The notes below the pieces were generated by a model, which did no database searches, was not told where the DNA came from, and was given only the letters and a program-made list of their open reading frames with translations. A stretch of DNA of 64,000 nucleotides. It comes from Lysobacterales bacterium PRO7 (lineage in GTDB: Bacteria; Pseudomonadota; Gammaproteobacteria; Xanthomonadales; Rhodanobacteraceae). The stretch spans positions 124,001 through 188,000 of the forward strand of contig QWHH01000004.1 of assembly GCA_021404785.1 (NCBI GenBank), read 5' to 3'. This document shows positions 56,435-64,000 of this stretch, piece after piece; the stretch's first letter is position 1, and the number at the start of each line of letters is the position of its first letter. The position numbers were made by a program, and so were the translations under genes.

Positions 56435-57940
56435 TTACTTGCCGGCGGCAGCGCCGTGATGCTGGGCCGACAGCTTGTTCATCAGCGGCAGGACCGCAAT
56501 GGCGATCACCGTGCAGACGATGCCGGCGTAGCCCAGGTTGGTGAACAGGTGGGTGTAGATCGGCAGCGTCTGCAGCGGATCGGTCAGGTCCTGCGGCACG
56601 GCCGCGTAGTTGGCGACGATGCCGCCTAGATACTGCGAGATGCCCACGCCGACGTAGTAGGCGCCCATCATGAAACCGCCCATGCGCGCCGGCACGTAGC
56701 GCGCGATCATCGCCAGCCCCAGTCCCGAAACCAGCAACTCGCCCAGCGAGTACAGGCCGAAGCCCCAGATCAGCACCCAGGTCGAAGCCTTGCCGGCGGC
56801 GTCGGCGTACAGCCCGGCCATGCCGTAGACGAAATAACCGGCGGCGACCATGGCGAAGCCGAGTGCGAACTTGGCGGCGATGGAGAAATCCTTGCCGCGC
56901 TTGCCGAAGTGCGTGTAGGCCCAGGCCAGGATCGGCGACAGGATCATGATCCAGATCGGATTCAGCGCCTGGTACTGTCCCGGCAGCCATGTATACAAAT
57001 GCACGCCGAACAGGCTCCAGTCCCAGTTCGTGTTGCGCAGTGCGAACAGCGCGAGCGACGTCGGCATCTGCTGGTAGAAGATGAAGAAGAAGATGGTCTG
57101 GATCGTCAGCACCAGCGCAGCGATGAGGCCGGCGCGTTCGTCCTTGTGGCTGTTCGCGATCAGGTATCCGAAGATCGCGAGCATGGCCACGCCCGCGGCC
57201 CAGACGAAGGCGCGCGCGACGGACTGGTGCTGGAGGATGAACGCAGCCACCACCACGCAGACTGCTCCGACCGCCAGCACCTTGAGCAGGGTGGCGGGAT
57301 TGAACGGCCGCATGTCCGGCTCGGAACCGATGTGGCGCATCGAGGCGCGCATGAAGAAGTAATTGACCAGGCCGACGACGAGGCCCGCGCAACAAACGCC
57401 GAACGCGGCGTGCCAGCCGAACTGGCTCTGGTACATCGCGTTGACGTAATCCTTGATCCACGGCGTGAGCAGCATCGAAAACGTCGAGCCGATGTTCACC
57501 GCCATGTAGTAGATGGTGAACGCGCTGTCGATGCGCGAGTCGTCGCCGTCGTAGATCTTGCGCACCAGGTTGCCGGCGTTGGGCTTGAACAAGCCGTTGC
57601 CGACCACGATGACGCCGAGCGCGAAGTACAGGAACGTCGCGCTCTCCGATGGCACCGTCAGCAGCGCGTAGCCGATCGAGAGGATAACCGCGCCGGTGAG
57701 CATGGTGCGGCGCGTGCCGAGCACGCGGTCGCCGACCCAGCCGCCGATCGCCGGCGCCACGTAGATCAGCGCCGAGGCCGCGCCCCAGATCAGGTTCGCG
57801 TCGACGTCGCCGAAGCCCAGGCGCTGGACCATGTAATACACGATCAGCGCCTGCATGCCGTAGTAGCCGAAGCGCTCCCACAGTTCGATCAGGAAAACGG
57901 TGGAGAACGACTTGGTTTGCGAGACAGGCGTTGACGACAT
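56435..57940 (-). CDS. Proton-coupled oligopeptide transporter, POT/PTR2 family
   Basis: 501 residues, 12 or more membrane helices. The POT proton motif ExxERF is at residues 19-24 (ELWERFGYYGMQALIVYYM); the PTR2 signature region GNGLFKPNAGNLVRKIY and FTIYYMAVNIGSTFS follow, and FYQQMPTSLALFA is typical of helix 7. Imports di- and tripeptides with protons across the inner membrane; related to DtpA/DtpB. Single gene with its own terminator. Confidence 0.92.
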   Translation of the reverse strand: MSSTPVSQTKSFSTVFLIELWERFGYYGMQALIVYYMVQRLGFGDVDANLIWGAASALIYVAPAIGGWVGDRVLGTRRTMLTGAVILSIGYALLTVPSESATFLYFALGVIVVGNGLFKPNAGNLVRKIYDGDDSRIDSAFTIYYMAVNIGSTFSMLLTPWIKDYVNAMYQSQFGWHAAFGVCCAGLVVGLVNYFFMRASMRHIGSEPDMRPFNPATLLKVLAVGAVCVVVAAFILQHQSVARAFVWAAGVAMLAIFGYLIANSHKDERAGLIAALVLTIQTIFFFIFYQQMPTSLALFALRNTNWDWSLFGVHLYTWLPGQYQALNPIWIMILSPILAWAYTHFGKRGKDFSIAAKFALGFAMVAAGYFVYGMAGLYADAAGKASTWVLIWGFGLYSLGELLVSGLGLAMIARYVPARMGGFMMGAYYVGVGISQYLGGIVANYAAVPQDLTDPLQTLPIYTHLFTNLGYAGIVCTVIAIAVLPLMNKLSAQHHGAAAGK

Positions 57941-58017
57941 GACGACCCCGGTACGGTTTGCGAAGCGCGAAGGTTAACCGATGCCGCAGGAAATGGAATG
58001 TGCGGTTGCGGAAAACG

Positions 58018-58665
58018 CTAGCGTGCGCCTACCGGCCTGATCCAGCGCGCGCACAGCGTTGCCGCGATCAGCGTGACCAGGCAGGCCAGCGTGATGGAGG
58101 CGAGCACGTCGGACAGGAAATGGAAGCTCGTGTCGATGCGCGCCAGCGCGATGAACAGCGGAATCAGCAGCAGCGGCACGCGCCAGCGCGGGAACAGGTA
58201 CATCAGCGGCAGGAACAAGCCCCAGAAAAACGCGTTGTGTCCGGACGGGAACGAATTGCCGCCGGCAAACCACATGTGTTGCCAGTCGCCGTGGCCGAGG
58301 AGTTCGAAGGGCCGCTGGCGGCCGAAGACTTCCTTCAGTCCGAACGCGGAAACGATCGTCGCCAGCTGCACGCCGCCGGTGAAGATCAGCGCGCGGGCGA
58401 GGTAGCTGCCGCGGTTGAGCAGCCAGATCAGCGCGCCGAGTGCGAGCAGGATGCCGCCGAGCAGCACGCCGGACAGCGCATGGCTGTGCAGCAGCGAGCG
58501 GCCGGAGACCGCGTCCAGCGCACGCGTGCCTTCGACGAAAACGGCGGAACCGGCGACCACCGAGGCGTGCACCGCCTCGGCGATGCGGCGGTCGAAGCCG
58601 AAGATGGAGATCAGCGCCAGCGCGGCGCAGACGAGGGCGGTGATGGCAAGGGCGCGTTTGCTCAT
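58018..58665 (-). CDS. PAP2-family membrane phosphatase
   Basis: 215 residues with six hydrophobic helices. The three phosphatase motifs are present: KEVFGRQRP (KxxxxxxRP), PSGHNAFF (PSGH) and ARIDTSFHFLSD (variant of SRxxxxxHxxxD, here with Ala before Arg). Likely dephosphorylates a lipid such as undecaprenyl diphosphate or phosphatidate at the inner membrane. Divergent from dgkA, whose product phosphorylates diacylglycerol or undecaprenol, so both could act on the same lipid-phosphate pool. Confidence 0.85.
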   Translation of the reverse strand: MSKRALAITALVCAALALISIFGFDRRIAEAVHASVVAGSAVFVEGTRALDAVSGRSLLHSHALSGVLLGGILLALGALIWLLNRGSYLARALIFTGGVQLATIVSAFGLKEVFGRQRPFELLGHGDWQHMWFAGGNSFPSGHNAFFWGLFLPLMYLFPRWRVPLLLIPLFIALARIDTSFHFLSDVLASITLACLVTLIAATLCARWIRPVGAR

Positions 58666-58729
58666 TGGACTGGGCGTTGGAAAGGTGTGGCATCATATCG
58701 CGCCTTCTCGAATCCGGGGACCGGAAAGC

Positions 58730-59098
58730 ATGCCCAGCACCGAACCGCGCGGACCGCGCCAGATCTGGAAGGCGCTGATCTGGTCGGGCAAGGGCCTGCG
58801 CGCGGGCTGGACGTACGAAGCCTCGTTCCGGCTCGAAGTCTACGTGTGCGTCATCGTGTTCCCGCTCGGGCTGTGGCTGGGTCGCGGCGCGCTGGAAAAA
58901 GCGCTGCTGTGCGGCAGTCCAATCCTGGTGCTGTCGGCGGAACTGCTCAATTCGGCGATCGAGGCCGTGGTCGACAAGGTCAGCCCCGAATTCCACGAAT
59001 TGGCCGGGCGCGCCAAGGACATGGGTTCGGCGGCGGTTTTTCTGCTCATGCTCAATGTGCTGCTATGCTGGACCTTGATCCTTTGGCAGCGCTTGTGA
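58730..59098 (+). CDS. dgkA: Diacylglycerol kinase DgkA
   Basis: 122 residues, exactly the usual size. The ATG at 58730 follows GGAAAGC. Conserved parts: WSGKGLRAGWTYEASFRLEV, and the catalytic LVLSAELLNSAIEAVVDKVS plus HELAGRAKDMGSAAVFL with the Glu/Asn/Asp residues of the family; three membrane helices. Recycles diacylglycerol released during envelope glycan synthesis. Followed by terC after 29 bases. Confidence 0.93.
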   Translation: MPSTEPRGPRQIWKALIWSGKGLRAGWTYEASFRLEVYVCVIVFPLGLWLGRGALEKALLCGSPILVLSAELLNSAIEAVVDKVSPEFHELAGRAKDMGSAAVFLLMLNVLLCWTLILWQRL

Positions 59099-59127
59099 TC
59101 CCGCGGCGCGGCGGAATATAGAACTCC

Positions 59128-59889
59128 ATGGACCTACTCCAAGGCGAACTCCTGATCGCCCTGCTGACCTTGTCCACGCTCGAGATCGTGCTCGGCGTCG
59201 ACAACCTCGTATTCATCTCCATTGCAGTCGGGCGCCTGCCGCATGAGAACCGCTCGCTCGCGCGCCGGCTCGGCATCGGCTTTGCCTGCCTGACCCGCAT
59301 CGGCCTGCTGCTGGTGCTCGCGCACCTGGCGCGCCTGGACGACCGCCATGCGCCGCTGTTCCATCTGGGCAGCCAGATCATTTCGATCCGCGACCTGATC
59401 ATGACCGGCGGCGGCCTGTTCCTGCTGGTCAAGGGCGCGATGGAGATTCACGAAACCATCTACGGTGTCGCCAAGCAGACGGTGGCAAACACCACGGCGG
59501 CCGCGTTCGCCTGGGTAGTCGTGCAGATCGCGCTGATCGACATCGTGTTCTCGCTGGATTCGGTGATCACCGCGGTCGGCATGGTGCGCAACATCCCGGT
59601 GATGGTCGCGGCGATCGTGCTCGCGGTGATCGTGATGCTGTTCGCGTCCGACCCGGTCGGCAATTTCATCGACAACAACCCGACCATCCGCATGCTTGCG
59701 CTGGCCTTCATCATGATGATCGGCGTGATGCTGGTCGGCGAGGGCTTTGCGATCCATATCCCGCGCGGCTATATCTACTTCGCGATGGCGTTTTCAGCCG
59801 TGGTCGAGGCGTTGAATCTGGCGGTCAAGCGCCAGAAGAAGAAGTACCTCAAGCAACGCGAAGGCGACACCGCCCGCGAAACGCTATGA
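59128..59889 (+). CDS. TerC-family integral membrane protein
   Basis: 253 residues. Family blocks STLEIVLGVDNLVFISIAV with the acidic residues in the membrane, DIVFSLDSVITAVGMVRN as the second half repeat, and IGVMLVGEGFAIHIPRGYIYFAMAFS near the end, in a seven-helix protein without CBS domains. TerC-type proteins are linked to metal homeostasis, for example manganese export and metallation of secreted proteins. The lysine-rich tail (KRQKKKYLKQREG) is cytoplasmic. Confidence 0.88.
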   Translation: MDLLQGELLIALLTLSTLEIVLGVDNLVFISIAVGRLPHENRSLARRLGIGFACLTRIGLLLVLAHLARLDDRHAPLFHLGSQIISIRDLIMTGGGLFLLVKGAMEIHETIYGVAKQTVANTTAAAFAWVVVQIALIDIVFSLDSVITAVGMVRNIPVMVAAIVLAVIVMLFASDPVGNFIDNNPTIRMLALAFIMMIGVMLVGEGFAIHIPRGYIYFAMAFSAVVEALNLAVKRQKKKYLKQREGDTARETL

Positions 59890-59920
59890 TGAATCCCGTC
59901 CCGTTAACCGGAGGAACACC

Positions 59921-60553
59921 ATGCGCCTGCAACGACTCGTAATTCTCGTGCTCGCCGCTTTCATGCTGGCCGGCTGCGGCTACAACGCGATCCAGTCCAA
60001 GGACGAAGCGGTCAAGGCCGCGTGGTCCGAGGTGGTCAACCAGTACCAGCGCCGCGCCGATCTCGTGCCGAACCTGGTCAACACGGTGAAAGGCTACGCC
60101 GAACACGAGCAGTCCACGCTCGAAGCGGTGACCAACGCGCGCGCCCAGGTCGGCAAGATCACGCTGACCACCGACGACCTCAACGACGAGGCCAAGATGA
60201 AGGCATTCCAGCAGGCACAGGGCGAGCTGTCCGGCGCGCTGTCGCGGCTGATGGCGGTGTCGGAAAACTATCCGAACCTCAAGGCCGATTCCCTGTTCCA
60301 GACCCTGCAGGCCCAGCTCGAAGGCACTGAGAACCGCATCGCCGTGGCGCGCAATCGCTATATCACTGCGGTGCAGGATTTCAACGTGCTGGTACGAAGC
60401 TTCCCGCAGAATCTCACCGCCAAGTTGTTCGGCTACTCGACGAAAGCGAACTTCACGGTGGAAAACGAGAAGCAGATTTCCGTCGCGCCGACGGTGGATT
60501 TCAACAAGCCCGCAGCGCCGCCGGCACAGCCACCCGCGCAACCGCAGAACTGA
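59921..60553 (+). CDS. LemA-family lipoprotein
   Basis: 210 residues. Signal and lipobox LVLAAFMLAGCGYN, lipidated at about Cys19. The LemA core is complete: DEAVKAAWSEVVNQYQRRADLVPNLVNTVKGYA, HEQSTLEAVTNARAQ, LSRLMAVSENYPNLKADSLFQTLQAQLEGTENRIAVARNRY (read in parts) and VQDFNVLVRSFPQNL. The Pro/Ala-rich end is disordered. Together with the two TPM-domain proteins downstream (gaps of 3 and 1 bases) it forms a conserved operon of unknown envelope role. Confidence 0.92.
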   Translation: MRLQRLVILVLAAFMLAGCGYNAIQSKDEAVKAAWSEVVNQYQRRADLVPNLVNTVKGYAEHEQSTLEAVTNARAQVGKITLTTDDLNDEAKMKAFQQAQGELSGALSRLMAVSENYPNLKADSLFQTLQAQLEGTENRIAVARNRYITAVQDFNVLVRSFPQNLTAKLFGYSTKANFTVENEKQISVAPTVDFNKPAAPPAQPPAQPQN

Positions 60554-60556
60554 ACG

Positions 60557-61453
60557 ATGCGCGTGGCGCGCACATTCGCGGCGATCCTCGCGGTCGTCGC
60601 GCTGACGCTGGGCATCGCGTGGGCGGCCGATAACGGCCTGCAGCCGATCCCCGCGTTCGGCGCGCGTGTCACCGATCTGACGAATACGCTGACATCGCAA
60701 CAGGTGCAGGCGCTGACGCAACAATTGCAGGCGCTGGAGCAGCGCAAGGGCTCGCGCGTGGCGATCCTGATCCTGCCGACCACGCAGCCCGAAGACATCG
60801 CCCAATACAGCATTCGCGTCACCGATGCCTGGAAATTGTCGCGCACGGACAAGCAGGCGCAGGATGGCGTGCTGCTGATCGTCGCCAAGAACGATCATCG
60901 CGTGCGCATCGAGGTCGGGCGGGATCTTGAGGGCGCGATTCCCGATGCCGCCGCCGACCGCATCATCCGCGAATACATCACGCCGAAATTCCGCGCCGGC
61001 GATTTCAACGGCGGCATCACCGACGCGCTCGGCGCCCTGACCAAACTCATCGACGGCGAACCGCTGCCGCCGCCGCTCACGGACAACCGGCAAGGCCAGT
61101 CTCCGGGCGATGCGTTCAATTTTCTGTTCCCGCTGATCTTTGCCGCTTTATGGTTGCGCGCCTTCCTCGGGCGCCTGCCGTCTGCGCCGCGCGCCGGGTT
61201 GATCGGTGCGGTTTGCGGCGGTGCGGCGTGGCTGATCACCGGTGTGCTCGGGTTCGGCATCGGCGCGGGCGTACTCGGACTGCTGCTCGGCTGGCTCGGC
61301 GGCAGCGGCGGCGGGTTTGCCGGAGGTGGCGGATTTGGCGGCTGGAGCGGCGGCGGTTGGAGCAGCGGAAGTTCCGGCGGCGGGTTCAGTGGCGGATTCA
61401 GCGGCGGCTCGTCCGGCGGGTTTTCCGGCGGCGGCGCCTCGGGGAGTTGGTGA
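60557..61453 (+). CDS. TPM-domain (YgcG-like) membrane protein with glycine-rich tail
   Basis: 298 residues. Signal peptide (TFAAILAVVALTLGIAWAA), TPM domain (FGARVTDLTNTLTSQQVQAL, KGSRVAILILPTTQPEDIAQYSIRV, DGVLLIVAKNDHRVRIEVGRDLEGAIPD in parts), then helices LFPLIFAALWLRAFLG and a small hydrophobic hairpin, and a glycine/serine-rich tail of GGGFSGG type. Family members accompany LemA; in chloroplasts and bacteria TPM proteins act in membrane-protein quality control, but this branch is uncharacterised. Confidence 0.9.
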   Translation: MRVARTFAAILAVVALTLGIAWAADNGLQPIPAFGARVTDLTNTLTSQQVQALTQQLQALEQRKGSRVAILILPTTQPEDIAQYSIRVTDAWKLSRTDKQAQDGVLLIVAKNDHRVRIEVGRDLEGAIPDAAADRIIREYITPKFRAGDFNGGITDALGALTKLIDGEPLPPPLTDNRQGQSPGDAFNFLFPLIFAALWLRAFLGRLPSAPRAGLIGAVCGGAAWLITGVLGFGIGAGVLGLLLGWLGGSGGGFAGGGGFGGWSGGGWSSGSSGGGFSGGFSGGSSGGFSGGGASGSW

Positions 61454-61454
61454 G

Positions 61455-61952
61455 ATGGGCGCGACGCGTATTCTCCGCCATACCTTTGCCGAAGGCAGCG
61501 CGCGCAGGAAATTCCCGGCACGCACGCTCGATGCGATCCAGCATGCCATCGCAGCAGGCGAAAAACGCCACGCCGGACAGGTGATGTTCGCCGTCGAAGG
61601 CGCGCTGCCGTTGCGCGACCTCGCGCGCGGGCGCAGCGCGCGGCAACGCGCGCACGAGGTGTTCGCGCACCTGCGCGTGTGGGACACGAAGCACAACAGC
61701 GGCGTGCTGATTTACGTGCTGCTCGCCGACCACGCGATCGAAATTCTTGCCGACCGTGGCATCGCGGCCAAAGTCGACGAGGCCGAGTGGAAATCCATTT
61801 GTGCACAGATGCAGCAGCGTTTCGCGGCGGGCGAGTTCGAGCGCGGCGCCGTCGATGGCGTGCGCGCAGTCGCCGATATTCTCGCGCAACATTTTCCCGC
61901 GGACGGCGCGGCCAGGGCGAACGAATTGCCGGATCGGCCGATAGTATTGTAG
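61455..61952 (+). CDS. Soluble TPM-domain protein
   Basis: 165 residues from the ATG at 61455, one base after the previous stop. It has no signal peptide. The TPM core is seen in GEKRHAGQVMFAVEGALPL, RAHEVFAHLRVWDTKHNSGVLIYVLLADHAIEILADRGIAAKV (parts) and WKSICAQMQQRFAAGEFERG. Probably cytoplasmic or membrane-peripheral on the inner face, in contrast to the exported TPM domain of its neighbour. Last gene of the lemA operon. Confidence 0.88.
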   Translation: MGATRILRHTFAEGSARRKFPARTLDAIQHAIAAGEKRHAGQVMFAVEGALPLRDLARGRSARQRAHEVFAHLRVWDTKHNSGVLIYVLLADHAIEILADRGIAAKVDEAEWKSICAQMQQRFAAGEFERGAVDGVRAVADILAQHFPADGAARANELPDRPIVL

Positions 61953-62021
61953 GCGCGGCTGCGACCGTTCCGGCTTGCCGCGCATCCATGTTGCGATTCG
62001 GCCCGAAGCAGGGAGATTTGG

Positions 62022-63032
62022 ATGCGTGTCGTATTCGTACTGACTGTCTTCATGCTAGCGAACGCCGCCAACGGTATTGTCGCGCAAGCTGACGATGCCG
62101 CCATGCGGCTTGGCCCGGCGTTGGCGCAGCTACGCGACTTTGCGCGTGGGCAGGGCGAAAAAATCTGGCCCGGCTACGGCATGGCGCCATTCGGATTCCT
62201 GCTCATCGGCAGTACGCAGGAAACCTTGCTGTGCCGCGACGACGTGCCCGATGGATTCGTCGCGGCAGGCCGCGACGCCGCCACCGGCTGCACGCGCTAC
62301 ACGCGGCCGCGCAGTGGCCTGCCTGACACGCTGCTGGCGGCCATGCCGCTGTTCGGCCCGCCGACGACGATCGTGATGGGCACGCCCAGGACCACCGGAC
62401 GCAGTGCGGCGGATTGGCTGCGCACCATCCTGCACGAGCATTTTCACCAGTGGCAGATGAACTTGCCGGACTACTTTGCACGCAGCGAAGCGCTTGACCT
62501 GAAACGCGATGCCGCCGATTCGACCTGGATGCTGGATTATCCGTTTCCGTACGAAGCGAAGTCGCCGCGGCGCGCCTATGCGCGCGCGTCGCGGGCGCTG
62601 GCGGATGCGCTGGCGGCGCGCGGCACGCCACGGCTGGCGGATGCGTTCGCACGCTTCATCCGTGCGCGCATGGATTTCGCAGCTCGTGTATCCGCACGTG
62701 ATTGGCGTTACCTTGAATACGAGCAGTGGTTTGAAGGAGCGGCGCGCTGGACCGAAATTGCGCTTGGGAAAATCTACCCCGACGCTGCTGTACGCGACGC
62801 CGCGGCTACGCTGGAGCGGCGGACGCTCGAGCAGTTGCGCACACCGGACATGGCGCGGCAACGGCGCGAGCTGGTTTATCCCTTTGGCGCGGGCGAGTTC
62901 CTGCTGCTTGATGCCTGCGACACGGACTGGCGCAGCCGCTATACCGCACAAATGTCTCTGGCACCGTTGCTGGATGCCGCGCTGGCGCGCTGTCAGACGC
63001 GCAAGGCCGGACCGAGTCCAGCGGCGGATTGA
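62022..63032 (+). CDS. Secreted putative gluzincin-like metallopeptidase, uncharacterised
   Basis: 336 residues. Signal peptide MRVVFVLTVFMLANAANGIVA with GGGAG upstream of the ATG. The segment WLRTILHEHFHQWQ contains HExxH at residues 138-142, and about 95 residues later EQWFEGAARWTE (236-245) provides Glu238, in the form typical of the third zinc ligand of gluzincins (compare WF.EG.A.W.E in MA-clan peptidases). A Cys pair (CRDDVPDG, ATGCTRY) may be bridged. No characterised homologue is known to me. Its last 40 bases overlap the convergent gene. Confidence 0.65.
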   Translation: MRVVFVLTVFMLANAANGIVAQADDAAMRLGPALAQLRDFARGQGEKIWPGYGMAPFGFLLIGSTQETLLCRDDVPDGFVAAGRDAATGCTRYTRPRSGLPDTLLAAMPLFGPPTTIVMGTPRTTGRSAADWLRTILHEHFHQWQMNLPDYFARSEALDLKRDAADSTWMLDYPFPYEAKSPRRAYARASRALADALAARGTPRLADAFARFIRARMDFAARVSARDWRYLEYEQWFEGAARWTEIALGKIYPDAAVRDAAATLERRTLEQLRTPDMARQRRELVYPFGAGEFLLLDACDTDWRSRYTAQMSLAPLLDAALARCQTRKAGPSPAAD

Positions 63033-64000
63033 AGCGGCGGCAGGCATTGCGTGCCGCGACAGACGTAGGCGAGTCCTCCCGCCGCGTAGTGTTGCGTCGC
63101 AAGGATGCCGGGCAATTTCCCCGCCTGCGCCGGAATGAAATATGCGTCGACACGGCGCGAATTCGTTTTGGCGAACGCCGCCCGCCACATTGATTCCTCG
63201 GTCGGGCCATCGACGCGCAAGGCGACATGCGTGCGTGGATGCAGAAAATCATTGAGCGCATGCAGCATGGCGCAACAGGCCTGCGGCATTTGTCGCATGG
63301 TGGAAAACCCAGCGCGCAGCGTGCGTTCGGCAGCATCCAGATAGCGCGTTTCGCCGAGCAAGTGCCCGAGGTGCAGCAACGCCCGTGCGGCGACACCGTT
63401 GCCGGAGGGCAGCGCTTCGTCCGTGAAGGGTTTCGGGCGCTGGATCAGGGCCTCGTGATCGTGCGCGGTGAAAAAGAATCCGCCATGTTCGTGGTCGACG
63501 AAGCGTTCGAGCAAACATTCCGCAAGCACGATGGCCCAGGCCAGGTCGCGCGCGGACCAGCGGCATTGCAACATTTCGAGCAACGCATGCAGCAGAATGG
63601 CGTAGTCGTCGAGATAGCCGGGGAAGCGCGCCGCGTCCACGCCGGCCTTGGCATACAGACGCCCGTCACGCCAGGCATCGGCGTACAGATTGTCCAATGC
63701 CCTTTCGGCAAGTCCCAGCAGCGGCGGCGCATCGAGTGCACGTGCCGTGCGCGCGATACCTGCGATCATGAGCGCGTTCCACGACGTCAGGATCTTGTCG
63801 TCGAGGCCCGGACGCACGCGTAGCGCACGCGCGGCGAACAACCTGCGGCGCGCGCTGGCCAATAACTCGGCGGCACGATCCGGTGCGATGCCGAGCGTTT
63901 GCGCGACGTCCGCGAGTGCAACCGCAACGATGGGATTCCACGTCTTGCCCTCGAAATTCGGCGCGCGATCGAAACCCCAATGCGGTGCGGCGACGGCGAA
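62993..64000 (-). CDS. YyaL-like protein (DUF255 family), C-terminal part
   Basis: 335 residues visible; the frame stays open to the window edge at 64000, so the start and the N-terminal thioredoxin-like domain are missing. What is seen is the alpha/alpha-barrel part of the family: PNFEGKTWNP, the conserved LDDKILTSWNALMIAGIARTARAL, FPGYLDDYAILLHALLEMLQ, and DEALPSGNGVAARALLHLG, ending with CRGTQCLPPL. Family members (YyaL, SPATA20) have a barrel like that of six-hairpin glycosidases, but their reaction is not established. Convergent with the metallopeptidase gene, overlapping it by 40 bases. Confidence 0.85.
   Translation of the reverse strand, partial: FAVAAPHWGFDRAPNFEGKTWNPIVAVALADVAQTLGIAPDRAAELLASARRRLFAARALRVRPGLDDKILTSWNALMIAGIARTARALDAPPLLGLAERALDNLYADAWRDGRLYAKAGVDAARFPGYLDDYAILLHALLEMLQCRWSARDLAWAIVLAECLLERFVDHEHGGFFFTAHDHEALIQRPKPFTDEALPSGNGVAARALLHLGHLLGETRYLDAAERTLRAGFSTMRQMPQACCAMLHALNDFLHPRTHVALRVDGPTEESMWRAAFAKTNSRRVDAYFIPAQAGKLPGILATQHYAAGGLAYVCRGTQCLPPLQSAAGLGPALRV

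Noticed and set aside
56379-57881. 500-residue minus-strand frame over the peptide transporter
   Set aside because: A shifted frame of the same strand; the POT motifs are only in the 56435-57940 frame.

Overview
The window is about 64 kb of G+C-rich bacterial chromosome with dense, operon-like gene packing. No rRNA, tRNA, CRISPR array, transposase or integrase was recognised. The gene set points to a gammaproteobacterium, most plausibly Xanthomonadales/Lysobacterales close to Rhodanobacteraceae (an inference from gene content): a permease-less regulatory PTS with HPr kinase and RapZ, RelA, MdtABC-like efflux, a CpxRA-like pair, and several secreted beta-helix 'choice-of-anchor Q' proteins.

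Layout. 1-2900: two tandem secreted beta-helix proteins with IPTL/PEP-CTERM-like tails; the second is interrupted by one in-frame TAG. 2969-5010: OmpR-type two-component pair. 5041-7112: exported isoaspartyl peptidase, a 50-residue Cys-rich protein, and an outer-membrane-like protein. 7316-15016: mdtABC-type RND efflux operon with a palindromic repeat between the first two genes. 15026-18280: an internally duplicated secreted protein and Dps. 18381-28638: HrpA helicase, two secreted proteins, RelA, and another beta-helix protein. 28736-39571: a Ser/Thr kinase with extracytoplasmic repeats, a 1447-residue triple-domain glycosyltransferase, two small exported proteins, YoaA-like helicase and TsaB. 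39583-46914: a surface-glycan-like cluster with a methyltransferase, two paralogous 2OG-Fe(II) oxygenases, a glycosidase-like protein and two membrane glycosyltransferases. 46953-53681: PTS genes (EI, HPr, EIIA, RapZ), then an AT-richer three-gene insert, then HprK. 53758-64000: lipoprotein, CpxRA-like pair, peptide transporter, PAP2 phosphatase, DgkA, TerC, LemA plus two TPM-domain proteins, a putative secreted gluzincin, and the edge of a YyaL-like protein.

Most interesting locus. Between rapZ and hprK, which usually lie close together in proteobacterial PTS clusters, sits a block on the opposite strand: an XRE repressor, a secreted phospholipase A2-like protein with a CNNHDGC motif, and a membrane-anchored partner starting 4 bases later. 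Three copies of an inverted repeat AACAG-N5-CTGTT surround the repressor start codon and a fourth, degenerate copy lies just past its stop codon, upstream of the phospholipase gene. This looks like a self-regulated, horizontally acquired effector/partner module that I cannot match to a named system.

Other items worth checking are the in-frame amber codon, two copies of a 31-bp-arm palindromic repeat placed inside operons, a shared IF-x-x-G-F-E motif in three secreted proteins, and the paired 2OG oxygenases in the glycan cluster.
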